From Spartobacteria bacterium (GTDB lineage: Bacteria; Verrucomicrobiota; Verrucomicrobiia; Chthoniobacterales; Chthoniobacteraceae): a DNA stretch of 64,000 bases. The notes beneath the pieces were generated by a model. The model ran no database searches. It was not told the DNA's origin and saw only the letters and a program-made list of their open reading frames with translations. Below, piece by piece: positions 44,498 through 53,229 of the stretch. The stretch covers positions 62,001 to 126,000 of the forward strand of contig JAJPII010000015.1 of assembly GCA_021324825.1 (NCBI GenBank), read 5' to 3'. The position numbers were made by a program, and so were the translations under genes. Numbering within the stretch: the first letter of the stretch is position 1; each line of letters opens with the position of its first letter.

Positions 44498-44923
44498 ATG
44501 GAAAATACACTTGAACAAATCCAATTAAACGACGCGGGCCTCGGCCCGTCCCCCAAAATCCTCCTCCTCGAAGACGATGAGAGTTTTCAGGCGATCATCA
44601 AGGATTTCCTCGAATCCCACTCCTACGAAGTGGTCGCCGTCCGCAACGGCGTCGAGGGCGTCCGCGAGATCATGGCCAGCGACTTCGAGGTCATCATCTG
44701 CGACATGCTCATGCCGAATCTCCCCGGCGACATGTTCTACCTGGCTGTGGAGCGGATGCGCCCGCACTTGTGCGACCGGTTCATCTTCATCACCGGCTTG
44801 CGGGACAACCAGAAGGTCAACGCCTTCGTCCAAAAGGTGCACGGCACCATGCTGGCCAAACCCTTCCAGGTCGATGACCTGCTCGAAATGATCGGCTTCG
44901 TCCAGATCAAGAGCGCGGTATAA
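44498..44923 (+). CDS. Single-domain response regulator (CheY-like)
   Basis: 141 residues from the ATG at 44498. Receiver motifs: 'ILLLEDDESFQ' (acidic pocket), 'VIICDMLMPNLPGD' with the phosphoacceptor Asp, 'FIFITGLRDN' (Thr) and 'GTMLAKPFQVDDL' (Lys). There is no output domain. It has an N-terminal extension of ~28 residues. No histidine kinase gene is nearby. It sits right behind a sigma-54-type promoter and 24 bases before a second receiver protein. Confidence 0.9.
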   Translation: MENTLEQIQLNDAGLGPSPKILLLEDDESFQAIIKDFLESHSYEVVAVRNGVEGVREIMASDFEVIICDMLMPNLPGDMFYLAVERMRPHLCDRFIFITGLRDNQKVNAFVQKVHGTMLAKPFQVDDLLEMIGFVQIKSAV

Positions 44924-44947
44924 CGCATCCCACCCAACCCCAAGACC

Positions 44948-45334
44948 ATGAGAATCCTCATAGCCGATGATGAACAGGACCTGGTGGACGCCCTCGCGGC
45001 GTTCGTCAGGGAGCGCGGGCACCAGGTCGTCGCCACGGTGACGACCGGCGGGCTCGATGTCATACACGCCTACGCCCGGTTCCAGCCCGACCTGGTCCTC
45101 ATGGACATCATGATGCCGAAGTATAACGGGTTGACAGCCTGCCTGGCGCTGCGGAGCACGCACCCGGGCGCGAAGGTGGTCTTCGTTTCTGGCAAGTTTA
45201 ACGCGGAGCATCCTTTTGTCTCGAATACGGGCGCGGTCGGCTTCCTCGCCAAGCCCTTCGACTTCTCGAAGCTCGACGCCATCCTGGAAAGCCAGGCGGC
45301 GCACACCCACACCCACGCAGCCGAGGCCGCATAG
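44948..45334 (+). CDS. Single-domain response regulator (CheY-like)
   Basis: 128 residues. 'MRILIADDEQDLVDAL' gives the acidic pair, Asp53 in 'LVLMDIMMPKYNGL' is the likely phosphorylation site, with 'VVFVSGKF' (Ser) and 'GFLAKPFDFSKLD' (Lys). The tail is His/Thr/Ala-rich ('THTHTHAAEAA' in part). Probably co-transcribed with the preceding receiver; the two may form a phosphorelay. Confidence 0.92.
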   Translation: MRILIADDEQDLVDALAAFVRERGHQVVATVTTGGLDVIHAYARFQPDLVLMDIMMPKYNGLTACLALRSTHPGAKVVFVSGKFNAEHPFVSNTGAVGFLAKPFDFSKLDAILESQAAHTHTHAAEAA

Positions 45335-45337
45335 GCT

Positions 45338-45613
45338 CTACTTCCGGCGGACTTTGTCTTTTTTCGCCTCGCCTTCCTCGTTCAGGCGGCGCACCTCGCT
45401 CACGAGCTGTCTCTCCAGTTTGGAGACCTCGTCGGGCTGCGCCGCCATGCGCGCCTTCTTTATTTCGCCGGAGAGGAAGAGTTCCTTCTCCGCGATGCGC
45501 GCCTTGTAGGTCGACTCGATCTCGGCGATCTCCCGGCGCTGCTCGTCGGTCACTTTCTCGGTGGGCGATTCCTTTTCGAGCCGTTCCATGGCCAGTTCGT
45601 AGGCGGATTTCAT
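45338..45613 (-). CDS. Small coiled-coil protein, unknown function
   Basis: 91 residues from the ATG at 45611-45613 (MKSAYELAMERLEKESP). Almost entirely charged helix, rich in Glu/Lys/Arg, with no recognisable domain or signal. 'MKSAYELAMERLEK' is a common opening of a conserved PVC-group small protein, as I recall, but no role is known. It is convergent with the response regulator (3-base gap). Confidence 0.75.
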   Translation of the reverse strand: MKSAYELAMERLEKESPTEKVTDEQRREIAEIESTYKARIAEKELFLSGEIKKARMAAQPDEVSKLERQLVSEVRRLNEEGEAKKDKVRRK

Positions 45614-45664
45614 ACCGGACTCTTGACCGTTGCATTTCAACATTCAACTTTTAATCTCGGAAGC

Positions 45665-46432
45665 ATGATCCGCCTTCTCAGCACGGACTTCGACGGCACC
45701 CTCGTCAGCCATTTCGACAAGCCGCCCGTCGTTCCCGCGATTTTTGAGATTCTGCGCGAACTGCGGAAGCAGGGCGGCCTTTGGGCGATCAACACGGGGC
45801 GCACCCTCTCGCACATCGTGGAAGGGCTGGAGGAATTCGGGTTCCCGATCCAGCCGGACTTCGTCCTCACCACCGAGCGCGAGGTCTTCCGCCGCGACCC
45901 CGGCGGCGACGGCTGGGAGGATTTCGGGGATTGGAACCGGCGCTGTTTCGACGCGCACGAGGAACTGTTCGCCATCGCCCGCCCCCTGCTGGCGGAGATC
46001 GTCTCTTACGTCGAGGCCGGGACGGAAGCCGAAATCATTTATGAGAAGGAACGGCCCATCGGCCTCGTCGGCACATCGGATGAAGAGATGAACCGGATAC
46101 TGGCCTTCGTGGACGCCGCGCGCGCACGGCTGCCCGCGTTCGCCTACCAGCAGAACACCGTTTACCTGCGGTTCTGCCATTCGGATTATTCCAAAGGCGC
46201 GGCGCTGGGCGAACTTGGCCGGCTGACGAACATCCCGCGGGAGGAAATCTGCGCGATAGGCGACCATTACAACGACATCCCGATGCTCGACGGCCGTTAC
46301 GCGCGCTGGACGGGTTGCCCGGATAATTCCGCGCAAGCGGTGAAGGAGACCGTGCGCAAATCGGGCGGACACGTGGCGCGGGGCGGTTTCAGCCAGGGGG
46401 TCATAGAGGTCATCGAGCGGTTACGTGAATAA
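45665..46432 (+). CDS. HAD-superfamily hydrolase, Cof-like
   Basis: 255 residues from the ATG at 45665. Motif I 'LLSTDFDGTLVSHF', 'AINTGRTLSHI' (motif II), Lys in 'SDYSKGAALGEL' (motif III), and 'GDHYNDIPMLDG' (motif IV). This is the Cof/IIB type of sugar- or nucleotide-phosphate phosphatase. Substrate unknown. Starts 51 bases from the divergent coiled-coil gene. Confidence 0.9.
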   Translation: MIRLLSTDFDGTLVSHFDKPPVVPAIFEILRELRKQGGLWAINTGRTLSHIVEGLEEFGFPIQPDFVLTTEREVFRRDPGGDGWEDFGDWNRRCFDAHEELFAIARPLLAEIVSYVEAGTEAEIIYEKERPIGLVGTSDEEMNRILAFVDAARARLPAFAYQQNTVYLRFCHSDYSKGAALGELGRLTNIPREEICAIGDHYNDIPMLDGRYARWTGCPDNSAQAVKETVRKSGGHVARGGFSQGVIEVIERLRE

Positions 46433-46619
46433 GGAACAACGCAGCGCCCACGATGCTTTTGCCGCGCTTCTGAGGAGCACGGCCGAAGCGCGCTTTCTGA
46501 AAACTTGTGATCGCGACACAGCGAAGGGGCGGCCGCGCGATCTCGCGCCGGGCTGGGATTTGGCCTGGCGTTACTTATCGTATCGACAATTCCGTCGAGG
46601 CTTCCGGGTAGTGAAATAA
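46425..46619 (+). CDS. Small open frame, doubtful gene
   Basis: 64 residues from a GTG at 46425, overlapping the HAD gene by 8 bases. Rich in Arg/Lys, no recognisable domain. It occupies the only stretch of ~190 bases between the HAD gene and the PIG-L gene. Composition is Arg-rich and it could as well be degraded or non-coding sequence. Confidence 0.25.
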   Translation: MNKEQRSAHDAFAALLRSTAEARFLKTCDRDTAKGRPRDLAPGWDLAWRYLSYRQFRRGFRVVK

Positions 46620-46631
46620 TAGGGACGTTAT

Positions 46632-47711
46632 CTAGCGGCTGCTGACCGGCGCTTCCCGCCAGCCGGCGATATCGAAGAAAACGGGCGTCCAGTCGAGCTT
46701 CACGAACGCCAGCCGGGCTGGCGAAGAGACCGGGATGGCGATCTCTATTTTGTCGCTTTGATACCGCACCCAGGCCGTGGATGCGGGCTGCCTGGTCATC
46801 GAATCAACGGTCTGGACATTCTGGGAGTTCGGCGGCAAGGGCATCTCCAGGCGGATGGGTTCGCCTTGCGTGGTCTGCATCGCGACGTCGAGGACCGCGC
46901 CGTGGAGGCTGTGATTCTTTTGCCGGCAGATCGCGACGCGAAGAATGCCGCGCTCGAGTTTCGCTTCGAAAAGGGGATCGGGGTCGCCGGAAAGGCCCGG
47001 AGGCCGGAAGGTCTCGACGTCGGAGGCGAATGCGGTGAAGCGTTTGCGGCCCAGCGTCATCTGGGTTGCGTGCCGGAGGATCGCTTCCAGCTTGGTTTGT
47101 TTTTCTTCCGCGGTGAGCGGCAGTTCGATGCCCCCGGGTTTGGGCGCTCCGTTGGTGTGGACGAGGTATTCCAGTTCGTACGGGAGCGGCGTGTTGAGCC
47201 GGCGATATTCGAGGCGGGTGACGACGTAAGCGGTGTTGTGGTCGGGGTGAAGGTCGTCCGGGGATGGGAGAACGAGGATTGTCGGCTGCCAGGCGATGAT
47301 GGAGGAATCGATGGCCGCCTGGAAAGGCTGGTTGCCCGTCATGAGGAGCCGGGTGGTGTCGCTGTCATGGAAATCGAGGAAGACGGCGGATTTCGCGGGG
47401 ACGCCGAGGCGGCCCAGCGCGTTGAGCGCCTCCTTGTCCCGGCGCGCGCCCCAGCGGGCTTTGTCCGCGGCGCCGATGTAGAAGCGGTGTTCGATGTAAC
47501 GTTGCGCCCAGACGTTATTGTCGCCGTTTGTCAGGAAGACGACGCGGATGCGGGCGTGCGCCGCGACGGCGCGCTGAAGCAGCCCGCCCGCTCCAAGGGA
47601 TTCGTCGTCCGGGTGGGGCGCGACGACCAGGACGCGATCCCGGGCGGTGATCGGGCGGAGAGGCGCCGCCGCTGCGGACGCGGCGAGGAGGAGGAATGCG
47701 AGTATCTTCAT
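46632..47711 (-). CDS. PIG-L/LmbE-family N-deacetylase, secreted
   Basis: 359 residues from the ATG at 47709-47711. Signal 'MKILAFLLLAASAAA'. Zn motifs 'VLVVAPHPDDESLGAGGLL' and 'PDDLHPDHNTAYVVTR' are those of the PIG-L deacetylase fold. The C-terminal ~150 residues form a beta-rich extension ('VRYQSDKIEIAIPVSSPARLAF' across strands). Substrate (GlcNAc-linked compound?) unknown. Overlaps the queG stop by 4 bases. Confidence 0.9.
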   Translation of the reverse strand: MKILAFLLLAASAAAAPLRPITARDRVLVVAPHPDDESLGAGGLLQRAVAAHARIRVVFLTNGDNNVWAQRYIEHRFYIGAADKARWGARRDKEALNALGRLGVPAKSAVFLDFHDSDTTRLLMTGNQPFQAAIDSSIIAWQPTILVLPSPDDLHPDHNTAYVVTRLEYRRLNTPLPYELEYLVHTNGAPKPGGIELPLTAEEKQTKLEAILRHATQMTLGRKRFTAFASDVETFRPPGLSGDPDPLFEAKLERGILRVAICRQKNHSLHGAVLDVAMQTTQGEPIRLEMPLPPNSQNVQTVDSMTRQPASTAWVRYQSDKIEIAIPVSSPARLAFVKLDWTPVFFDIAGWREAPVSSR

Positions 47712-48727
47712 GCCGCGATCGCGTGGCGCTCCTCTATCCGGGCGACGGCCCACGCGGCGTGTTCGGCGATGAGCGGTTCGGGGTCGGCGGCCGCTTTTCG
47801 CAGCGCGGGCAGGTCGCGCGGCGCGCCGGTGTTGCCGAGCGCGACGCAGACATTCCGGAGAAAGCCGCGGCGTTTGATGCGTTTGATGGGCGAACGGCGG
47901 AAAAGCTGCCGGAACTGGTCGTCGGTGAGCGCGAGGTATTCGGCGAGGCTCATGCCGGCGGTCGCGGGGCGGGCTGAAAACGCCGCTTCCTGGGAAACGC
48001 GGGCGAAGCGATTCCACGGACAGGCGGCGAGGCAGTCGTCGCAGCCGTAAATGCGGTCGCCGATGAGCGGGCGGAATTCGAGGGGGATGCTCCCTTTCAA
48101 TTCGATGGTGAGGTACGAGATGCAGCGGCGTGCGTCCAGGATGTGGGGCGCGAGGATTGCGGCCGTGGGGCACGCGGTCATGCAGCGCGTGCAGCTTCCG
48201 CAACGGGCGGGCTGCGGCGCGTCTTCTTCCAGGGCGAGCGTGGTGAGAATCTCGGCGAGGAAGAACCACGCGCCGAGTTCGGGGTGGATGAGCATCGTGC
48301 TCTTGCCGTGCCAGCCGGCGCCCGCCCGCGCGGCGAAATCGCGCTCCAGCACGGGGCCGGTATCGACGCAGCACTTTTGCGTGCCGCCGCATTCCTTGAG
48401 GAGAGCGTCCAGTTTTGCAAGCCGGGCAGCGATCAGGTCGTGGTAATCGTTCCCCCAGGCGTAGCGCGCTATGCGCGGGCCGGTTGGTTCGCCGCCCTGC
48501 CAGTAATTCATGGCGAGGACGATGACGGAGCGCGCGCCGGGCAGGACTTGTCGCGGGTCGACGCGGCGGTCCTTGTTGGCGCCAAGCCAGGCCATCTCGC
48601 CGCCGCGTCCGCGGTCGAGCCATTGGAGGAACTCCGCGGCATGGGGCGGCGCCTCGCACTTCGCCACTTTGCAAAGGGCGAAACCGAGCGCCTTCGCTTC
48701 AACCGCCAGGGCTTCTTTCGGAGTCAT
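47708..48727 (-). CDS. queG: Epoxyqueuosine reductase
   Basis: Last step of queuosine tRNA modification, cobalamin-dependent. 339 residues with an N-terminal cobalamin-binding part ('VIVLAMNYWQGG', 'RDFAARAGAGWHGKSTM'), two [4Fe-4S] clusters ('CGSCTRCMTACPTAAI', 'CDDCLAACPWN') and HEAT-like helices at the end ('LGNTGAPRDLPALRKAA'). The stop overlaps the PIG-L start (ATGA) and its start overlaps the aroK stop by 4 bases. Confidence 0.96.
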   Translation of the reverse strand: MTPKEALAVEAKALGFALCKVAKCEAPPHAAEFLQWLDRGRGGEMAWLGANKDRRVDPRQVLPGARSVIVLAMNYWQGGEPTGPRIARYAWGNDYHDLIAARLAKLDALLKECGGTQKCCVDTGPVLERDFAARAGAGWHGKSTMLIHPELGAWFFLAEILTTLALEEDAPQPARCGSCTRCMTACPTAAILAPHILDARRCISYLTIELKGSIPLEFRPLIGDRIYGCDDCLAACPWNRFARVSQEAAFSARPATAGMSLAEYLALTDDQFRQLFRRSPIKRIKRRGFLRNVCVALGNTGAPRDLPALRKAAADPEPLIAEHAAWAVARIEERHAIAA

Positions 48728-49251
48728 TGGAAATGGAGGCGCGCCGCTTCCGCCACGGCCGCGGCCGCTTCATCATGCGAGCGCAGGGAGGTGTCGATCT
48801 TGAAATGGGCGGTTGATTCGTAGATCGGCGCGCGGCGTTTCAGCAGGCGGGCGATGGTTCCTTTCGGGTCGTCGTTTTTCAGCAAGGGGCGCTTGGCAGT
48901 CCGCGAGACGCGCTCGAAGATGACTTCCTCGCTCGCGATAAACCATACGACGAAGCCGAGCGCGCGCAACAGGCCGCTATTCGCGGGCCGGTCGATGATT
49001 CCCCCCCCCGTGGCGATGACGCACCGGTCGGCTCCTTGCAGGGAGGCGAGCGCGGCGGTTTCCCTATCCCGGAAGAACGGCTCGCCTTTCGTCTCGAAAA
49101 GCTCGGCGATGCTCGAGCCGGTTTCTTCGACGACGAGCCGGTCGGTATCCACGAACCGGTACCCGAGCCGCGCGGCGATGCGTCTGCCGACGGAGGATTT
49201 CCCCGTGCCCATGAACCCGATGAGCACGATGTTCCCCCGGTCTGGACTCAT
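48724..49251 (-). CDS. aroK: Shikimate kinase
   Basis: 175 residues. P-loop 'IVLIGFMGTGKSSVGRRIAARL', split at the loop; 'FVDTDRLVVEE' (shikimate/Mg site), 'VIATGGGIIDRP' and the LID 'RTAKRPLLKNDDP'. Phosphorylates shikimate in aromatic amino acid synthesis. Upstream of queG with overlapping ends. Confidence 0.95.
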   Translation of the reverse strand: MSPDRGNIVLIGFMGTGKSSVGRRIAARLGYRFVDTDRLVVEETGSSIAELFETKGEPFFRDRETAALASLQGADRCVIATGGGIIDRPANSGLLRALGFVVWFIASEEVIFERVSRTAKRPLLKNDDPKGTIARLLKRRAPIYESTAHFKIDTSLRSHDEAAAAVAEAARLHFQ

Positions 49252-49266
49252 TCGCGGAATCAGCGC

Positions 49267-49479
49267 CTAGCGCTTTGTAACCCGCACGACGTTTCTCGCT
49301 TTCGCGCCCTTCTCGTCGTGGTAGAGTTCGTATTCCACTTCTTCGCCCTCATCGAGTGTCTTGAAATTGTTTTCTTGGATCACGGAAAAATGCACGAAGA
49401 TGTCGCCTTTTACCTCGGGATCGAGGATAAAGCCGAATCCTTTTCGCGCATCAAACCATTTTACCCGTCCTCTCGCCAT
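49267..49479 (-). CDS. Cold-shock domain protein (CspA-like)
   Basis: 70 residues: one cold-shock domain. 'ARGRVKWFDARKGFGFILDPEVKGDIFVHFSVI' carries RNP1 (KGFGFI) and RNP2 (DIFVHFS), interrupted by a short loop. Binds single-stranded RNA/DNA. Start at the ATG 49477-49479; the upstream 102 bases to purE form a divergent promoter region. Confidence 0.95.
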   Translation of the reverse strand: MARGRVKWFDARKGFGFILDPEVKGDIFVHFSVIQENNFKTLDEGEEVEYELYHDEKGAKARNVVRVTKR

Positions 49480-49581
49480 AAATAGACCATTTAGATCAAT
49501 TGTTTCACTTCGCAGGCGGGAGGGGCGTCTGCTCGGGGCGCAATGTAGCGGGTTCGCACCGTTCCGGTCAAGGGGGCCGCG

Positions 49582-50067
49582 ATGATTTCTCCGCTCGTGG
49601 CCGTGGTCATGGGCAGCAAGTCCGATTGGGAGACGATGCGCCACAGCGTCGAGATGCTCGATGAACTTGGCGTGCCGGGCGAATACCACGTCGTCTCCGC
49701 GCACAGGACGCCGGAGCGGATGGCCGCTTTCGCGAAGGAGGCGGCGGGGAAGGGGATCAAAGTCATCATCGCGGGCGCGGGCGGCGCGGCGCATTTGCCG
49801 GGCATGCTGGCGGCCCACACGTGGCTGCCCGTCCTGGGCGTGCCGGTGGAGAGCAAGGCGCTCAAGGGCCTCGATTCCCTCCTTTCCATAGCCCAGATGC
49901 CGGGCGGCATCCCGGTCGGCACGCTGGCGATCGGCCACTCCGGGGCGAAGAACGCCGCGTTGCTCGCGGCGGGCATCCTCGCCTTGAACGACGAACGTAT
50001 AAGAAAAGCCTTGCTTGCATTCCGGGAACGGCAGACCGCCGAAAGCCTGGAAACCGTTCTTCCATGA
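49582..50067 (+). CDS. purE: N5-carboxyaminoimidazole ribonucleotide mutase
   Basis: 161 residues, Class I PurE. '[19 protein letters not shown]' (first loop), '[15 protein letters not shown]' (active-site His region) and '[26 protein letters not shown]' across a turn. Converts N5-CAIR to CAIR in purine synthesis. Its stop overlaps the purK start by 4 bases. Confidence 0.97.
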   Translation: MISPLVAVVMGSKSDWETMRHSVEMLDELGVPGEYHVVSAHRTPERMAAFAKEAAGKGIKVIIAGAGGAAHLPGMLAAHTWLPVLGVPVESKALKGLDSLLSIAQMPGGIPVGTLAIGHSGAKNAALLAAGILALNDERIRKALLAFRERQTAESLETVLP

Positions 50068-51242
50068 AAAAAAGCATTTATCCCCCCGGCAGCACCGTCG
50101 GCGTCATGGGCGGCGGCCAGTTGGGACGCATGTTCACCCTCGTAGCGCGGCGGATGGGGTATCGCATCCATTCCTTCAGCCCGGACGCCGACAGCCCCGC
50201 CGGACAAGTGGCCGACGTGGAGATCGCCGCTCCTTACGAGGACGAAGCCGCCGTCTCGGCGTTTGCAAAGGGCGTGGATGTGCTCACCTTCGAGTTCGAG
50301 AACATCCCCGCGCGAACCATCGAGTGGTGCGCCGCCATCTGCGAAACCCGGCCGTCGGGAAGCGTCCTGCACATTACGCAGAACCGGTTGCGGGAGAAGG
50401 AATTCCTCGCCGGTGCGGGGCTGCCGATAGCTCCGTTCAAGGCCGTCGGCACCGCGGAAGACCTTGCCGAGGCCATCCGCAAGATCGGCGCGCCCGCCGT
50501 GCTCAAGTCCACCGCCTTCGGTTATGACGGAAAGGGGCAGCACGCCCTTTTCCACGGCGATGATCCCACGCGGGTCTGGGGGGCCACGCTTGGCAGCCAG
50601 GCGGTTCTGGAGAAATTCGTCCCGTTCGTCAAGGAGCTGTCGGTCATCGTCGCGCGCGGGGCGGATGGCTCGGTGGCGGCCTATCCCGTCTGCCAGAATA
50701 TCCATCGCAACCACATCCTGGATGTGACCATCGTTCCCGCAGGTATTGATGAGTCCGTGCGGCGGACGGCTCGGGAGATCGCCCTGACCGTCGCTGAAAA
50801 ACTCGAACTCGTCGGCCTGATGGCGGTCGAAATGTTCCTGCTCGAAAAAGGGGATATCCTCATCAACGAACTCGCGCCGCGCCCGCATAACTCCGGGCAC
50901 TTCAGCTTTGACGCGTGCATCACGAGCCAGTTTGAACAACAGCTTCGCGCCGTATGCGGCCTCACGCTGGGATCGACCGACCTCCTGCGCCCCGCCGCGA
51001 TGGCCAATCTGCTGGGCGACCTCTGGGAAGGGCGCGAACCGAACTGGACCGCCGCCCTCGAATCCCCCATGGTGAAGCTGCATCTCTACGGCAAGACCGC
51101 GCCGCGCAAAGGCCGGAAGATGGGCCACCTCCTCGCGTTCGGCGACACCGCCGCGGAGGCGGAGGAAACCGTCCGGCGCGCGCGCGGAAGGCTTTCGCCG
51201 GCGGGGACTGCTTCGCGAAGCTCCCTCTTCAGTCCGCGTTAA
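50064..51242 (+). CDS. purK: N5-carboxyaminoimidazole ribonucleotide synthase
   Basis: 392 residues, ATP-grasp. '[21 protein letters not shown]' , '[13 protein letters not shown]', 'VFLVEK'-like segment '[28 protein letters not shown]' split over loops. Makes N5-CAIR from AIR, bicarbonate and ATP. ATG at 50064 overlaps purE. Confidence 0.96.
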   Translation: MKKSIYPPGSTVGVMGGGQLGRMFTLVARRMGYRIHSFSPDADSPAGQVADVEIAAPYEDEAAVSAFAKGVDVLTFEFENIPARTIEWCAAICETRPSGSVLHITQNRLREKEFLAGAGLPIAPFKAVGTAEDLAEAIRKIGAPAVLKSTAFGYDGKGQHALFHGDDPTRVWGATLGSQAVLEKFVPFVKELSVIVARGADGSVAAYPVCQNIHRNHILDVTIVPAGIDESVRRTAREIALTVAEKLELVGLMAVEMFLLEKGDILINELAPRPHNSGHFSFDACITSQFEQQLRAVCGLTLGSTDLLRPAAMANLLGDLWEGREPNWTAALESPMVKLHLYGKTAPRKGRKMGHLLAFGDTAAEAEETVRRARGRLSPAGTASRSSLFSPR

Positions 51243-51257
51243 AGGCCGGCGCCCTCG

Positions 51258-51632
51258 TTATTTCCGAAGGCTCTTGTTAGGAAGCGGTGAAAACACGGGC
51301 TTCCGGACGGGTTCCAGGAGGGACGACACATCCCGGAGGGTTTCGAGCAGCGCTTCCGGAACGTCGAGGAAAAGGACGGTAACCCGGTAGGAGCGGTGCT
51401 CCGCGGGCTGGCAATCGACGACTATCCCGCTCAGCCGTGCGCACCGCGGTTCGCCGTTGTGGTAGCGAAAGCTGACGCCCATTTCCGTGCCGGAGGAAAA
51501 TTGCCAGTGCGATTGGAAACACATCCCGCGCTCGCAGATTTCCAATTCCTGCTCGCAACATCCTTCGTCCGCTCCGTACTCCAGGTAAAGCGAAGGCATC
51601 CGAGCGTCCGAATCCGATGTCCTGTCCAGCAT
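51258..51632 (-). CDS. PilZ-like domain protein
   Basis: 124 residues. 'EICERGMCFQSHWQFSSGTEMGVSF' (split) and 'SGIVVDCQPAEHRSYRVTVLFLD' follow a PilZ-type barrel, but the RxxxR and DxSxxG c-di-GMP motifs are not intact. It may be a degenerate PilZ. Transcribed toward purK. No clear role. Confidence 0.5.
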   Translation of the reverse strand: MLDRTSDSDARMPSLYLEYGADEGCCEQELEICERGMCFQSHWQFSSGTEMGVSFRYHNGEPRCARLSGIVVDCQPAEHRSYRVTVLFLDVPEALLETLRDVSSLLEPVRKPVFSPLPNKSLRK

Positions 51633-51671
51633 ATCGATCCGGTCCCGAACTTAACACGGAACGAAGCCGTG

Positions 51672-52430
51672 TCAAAAAACCGAGCGTTCCAATTCTCTGG
51701 CCTTGGGAGCGGGCGCGGGCCGGGCCTCCTCGGCGGCCACCTGGGCCATCAGCTTCAAGGCGAGCCGGCCCAGCGCCGTGGTGACGAAGAGCGTGACAAG
51801 CAATCCGCCGATCCAGATGACATATTCGATCCCGTGCGGATGATTCTGGCCGCGGACGATCTTGATGCCGAGTTGGGCCAGCGTGCCGAGGTACGCATAA
51901 AGGAAGACGCCCGGCGCCTGCCCCAGGGCGATCCAGAGCATGCAAGGCCAGAAGCGGATGCTGGTGATGCCGTAGAGGTAGTTGAGGAAACTGGTCGGGA
52001 AGAGCGGATGCACCTGGCTCAGGAAGATGATCTTCCACCCCTCCTTCGCGATGGCTTTGTCCAAGGCCACCCATTTCCGGTGGCGCAAGGCTTTCTTTTC
52101 GACCCACTGGCGGCCCAGCTTGCGGCTTATCATGAATGCTGCGGCGGCTCCGCCCACGTTGCCCGCCAGCACGAGGAACGACCCCCACCAAAGGCCGAAG
52201 AAAAGCCCGCTTCCCATCGCGAGGACGCCCGCCGGGAGCAGGAGCAGATTGCAAAAGGCGTAGAGAAGCGGGTAGAGCGCAGCGCCCCACCACTCCATCT
52301 GGCCGATCTTGCGTTGCGCGCGGACGATCATGTCCACTATGGGGAAATGGCGGATGAGGAACACCGCCACGAGACCGGCCAATGCCAGCCCGGCAAGCTG
52401 GATGAAGAGTGCGCGCGAAACCTTGTACAT
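51672..52430 (-). CDS. VTT/TVP38-family (DedA-like) membrane protein
   Basis: 252 residues, five to six transmembrane segments. 'LLLPAGVLAMGSGLFFGLWWG' and 'FLSQVHPLFPTSFLNYLYGI' are the VTT-domain hallmark, with a pre-helix 'GNVGGAAAAFMISRKLGR'. Members include DedA proteins and lipid scramblase-like proteins; function unknown here. It lies 7 bases downstream of the homocysteine methyltransferase-like gene. Confidence 0.9.
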   Translation of the reverse strand: MYKVSRALFIQLAGLALAGLVAVFLIRHFPIVDMIVRAQRKIGQMEWWGAALYPLLYAFCNLLLLPAGVLAMGSGLFFGLWWGSFLVLAGNVGGAAAAFMISRKLGRQWVEKKALRHRKWVALDKAIAKEGWKIIFLSQVHPLFPTSFLNYLYGITSIRFWPCMLWIALGQAPGVFLYAYLGTLAQLGIKIVRGQNHPHGIEYVIWIGGLLVTLFVTTALGRLALKLMAQVAAEEARPAPAPKARELERSVF

Positions 52431-52437
52431 CTGATTA

Positions 52438-53208
52438 TTAATTCGATCCCGCGAGGACGCCGAGTGCATCGACCATCGCCGCGATGTGCCGGGGGCCGAT
52501 GCCGCAGCAGCCGCCAACCAGCCGCGCGCCGTGTGAGACCAGTTCACGGGCGCCCCGTGCGAATTCCTCCGGCGTCGTTGTGGCGGGGTATCCCGCATTC
52601 GGGAACGCCGAGACAAAGCCGGCGTTTTTTTCAAAGAGTTGCAGCATGGCGTCCACTCCGACGCAGTTGAAACCCAAAATGTCCGCGCCGGGAAGCCGCG
52701 CTTTGTCCGCGGCGCCGCCGGCCAGCGAGCACACCACGGGGCAATGATGCAGCGATTGCTTCACGTAGAGGGCGAGCGCCAGTTCGTCGATATCGGTGAA
52801 CGTTTCGAGAAAGATGAGATCGACCCCGCCGTCGAGCAACGCGCCGATCTGCTCCTTGAAAAGACTTCCGGAAGGCGGGACGCCGAGCGGGCCGACGCTC
52901 CCGGCCACGTATACCGGCTTGCCACGCGCGCAATCTTTGGCGAGTTGCGCCGCCGACCAGTTGATCTCATTCACCCGGTTCTCGCATCCGAACCGCGCCA
53001 GACGCGCCGCGTTCGCGCCAAAGGTGTTCGTGCGGATGAGACGCGCCCCGGCTTCGATATATTGCCCGTGGATCGCCCGGACGATCTCCGGACGGCTCAC
53101 GCAGGCTTCCTCCAGGCATTGGGAGACGCCGGCTTCCAGGAGAGCCGTGCCCATGGCCCCGTCGCCGGGCACGACGCCGGTTTCCAATTCCTCGAGCAAG
53201 TCTCTCAT
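52438..53208 (-). CDS. Homocysteine S-methyltransferase-family protein
   Basis: 256 residues, slightly shorter than usual (~300). 'VVPGDGAMGTALLEAG', 'IRTNTFGANAARLA' and 'FLETFTDIDEL' shape the barrel; Cys in 'GFNCVGVDAM' and the pair in 'RLVGGCCGIGPRHIAAM' are the Zn ligands. It would methylate homocysteine from a donor such as betaine or S-methylmethionine. Same strand as the two ABC permeases, 21 bases downstream, and may share their transcript. Confidence 0.9.
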   Translation of the reverse strand: MRDLLEELETGVVPGDGAMGTALLEAGVSQCLEEACVSRPEIVRAIHGQYIEAGARLIRTNTFGANAARLARFGCENRVNEINWSAAQLAKDCARGKPVYVAGSVGPLGVPPSGSLFKEQIGALLDGGVDLIFLETFTDIDELALALYVKQSLHHCPVVCSLAGGAADKARLPGADILGFNCVGVDAMLQLFEKNAGFVSAFPNAGYPATTTPEEFARGARELVSHGARLVGGCCGIGPRHIAAMVDALGVLAGSN

Positions 53209-53229
53209 AATGGCAGACGGGAAATATCG

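Noticed and set aside
46632-48674. A 680-codon minus-strand frame joining PIG-L deacetylase with upstream sequence
   Set aside because: Its upstream part is the Arg/Pro-rich wrong frame of queG; the true start is the ATG at 47711 with a signal peptide.
52431-52437. SAM riboswitch or T-box for the homocysteine methyltransferase-like gene
   Set aside because: The gene starts 21 bases after the permease gene, too short for a leader RNA.
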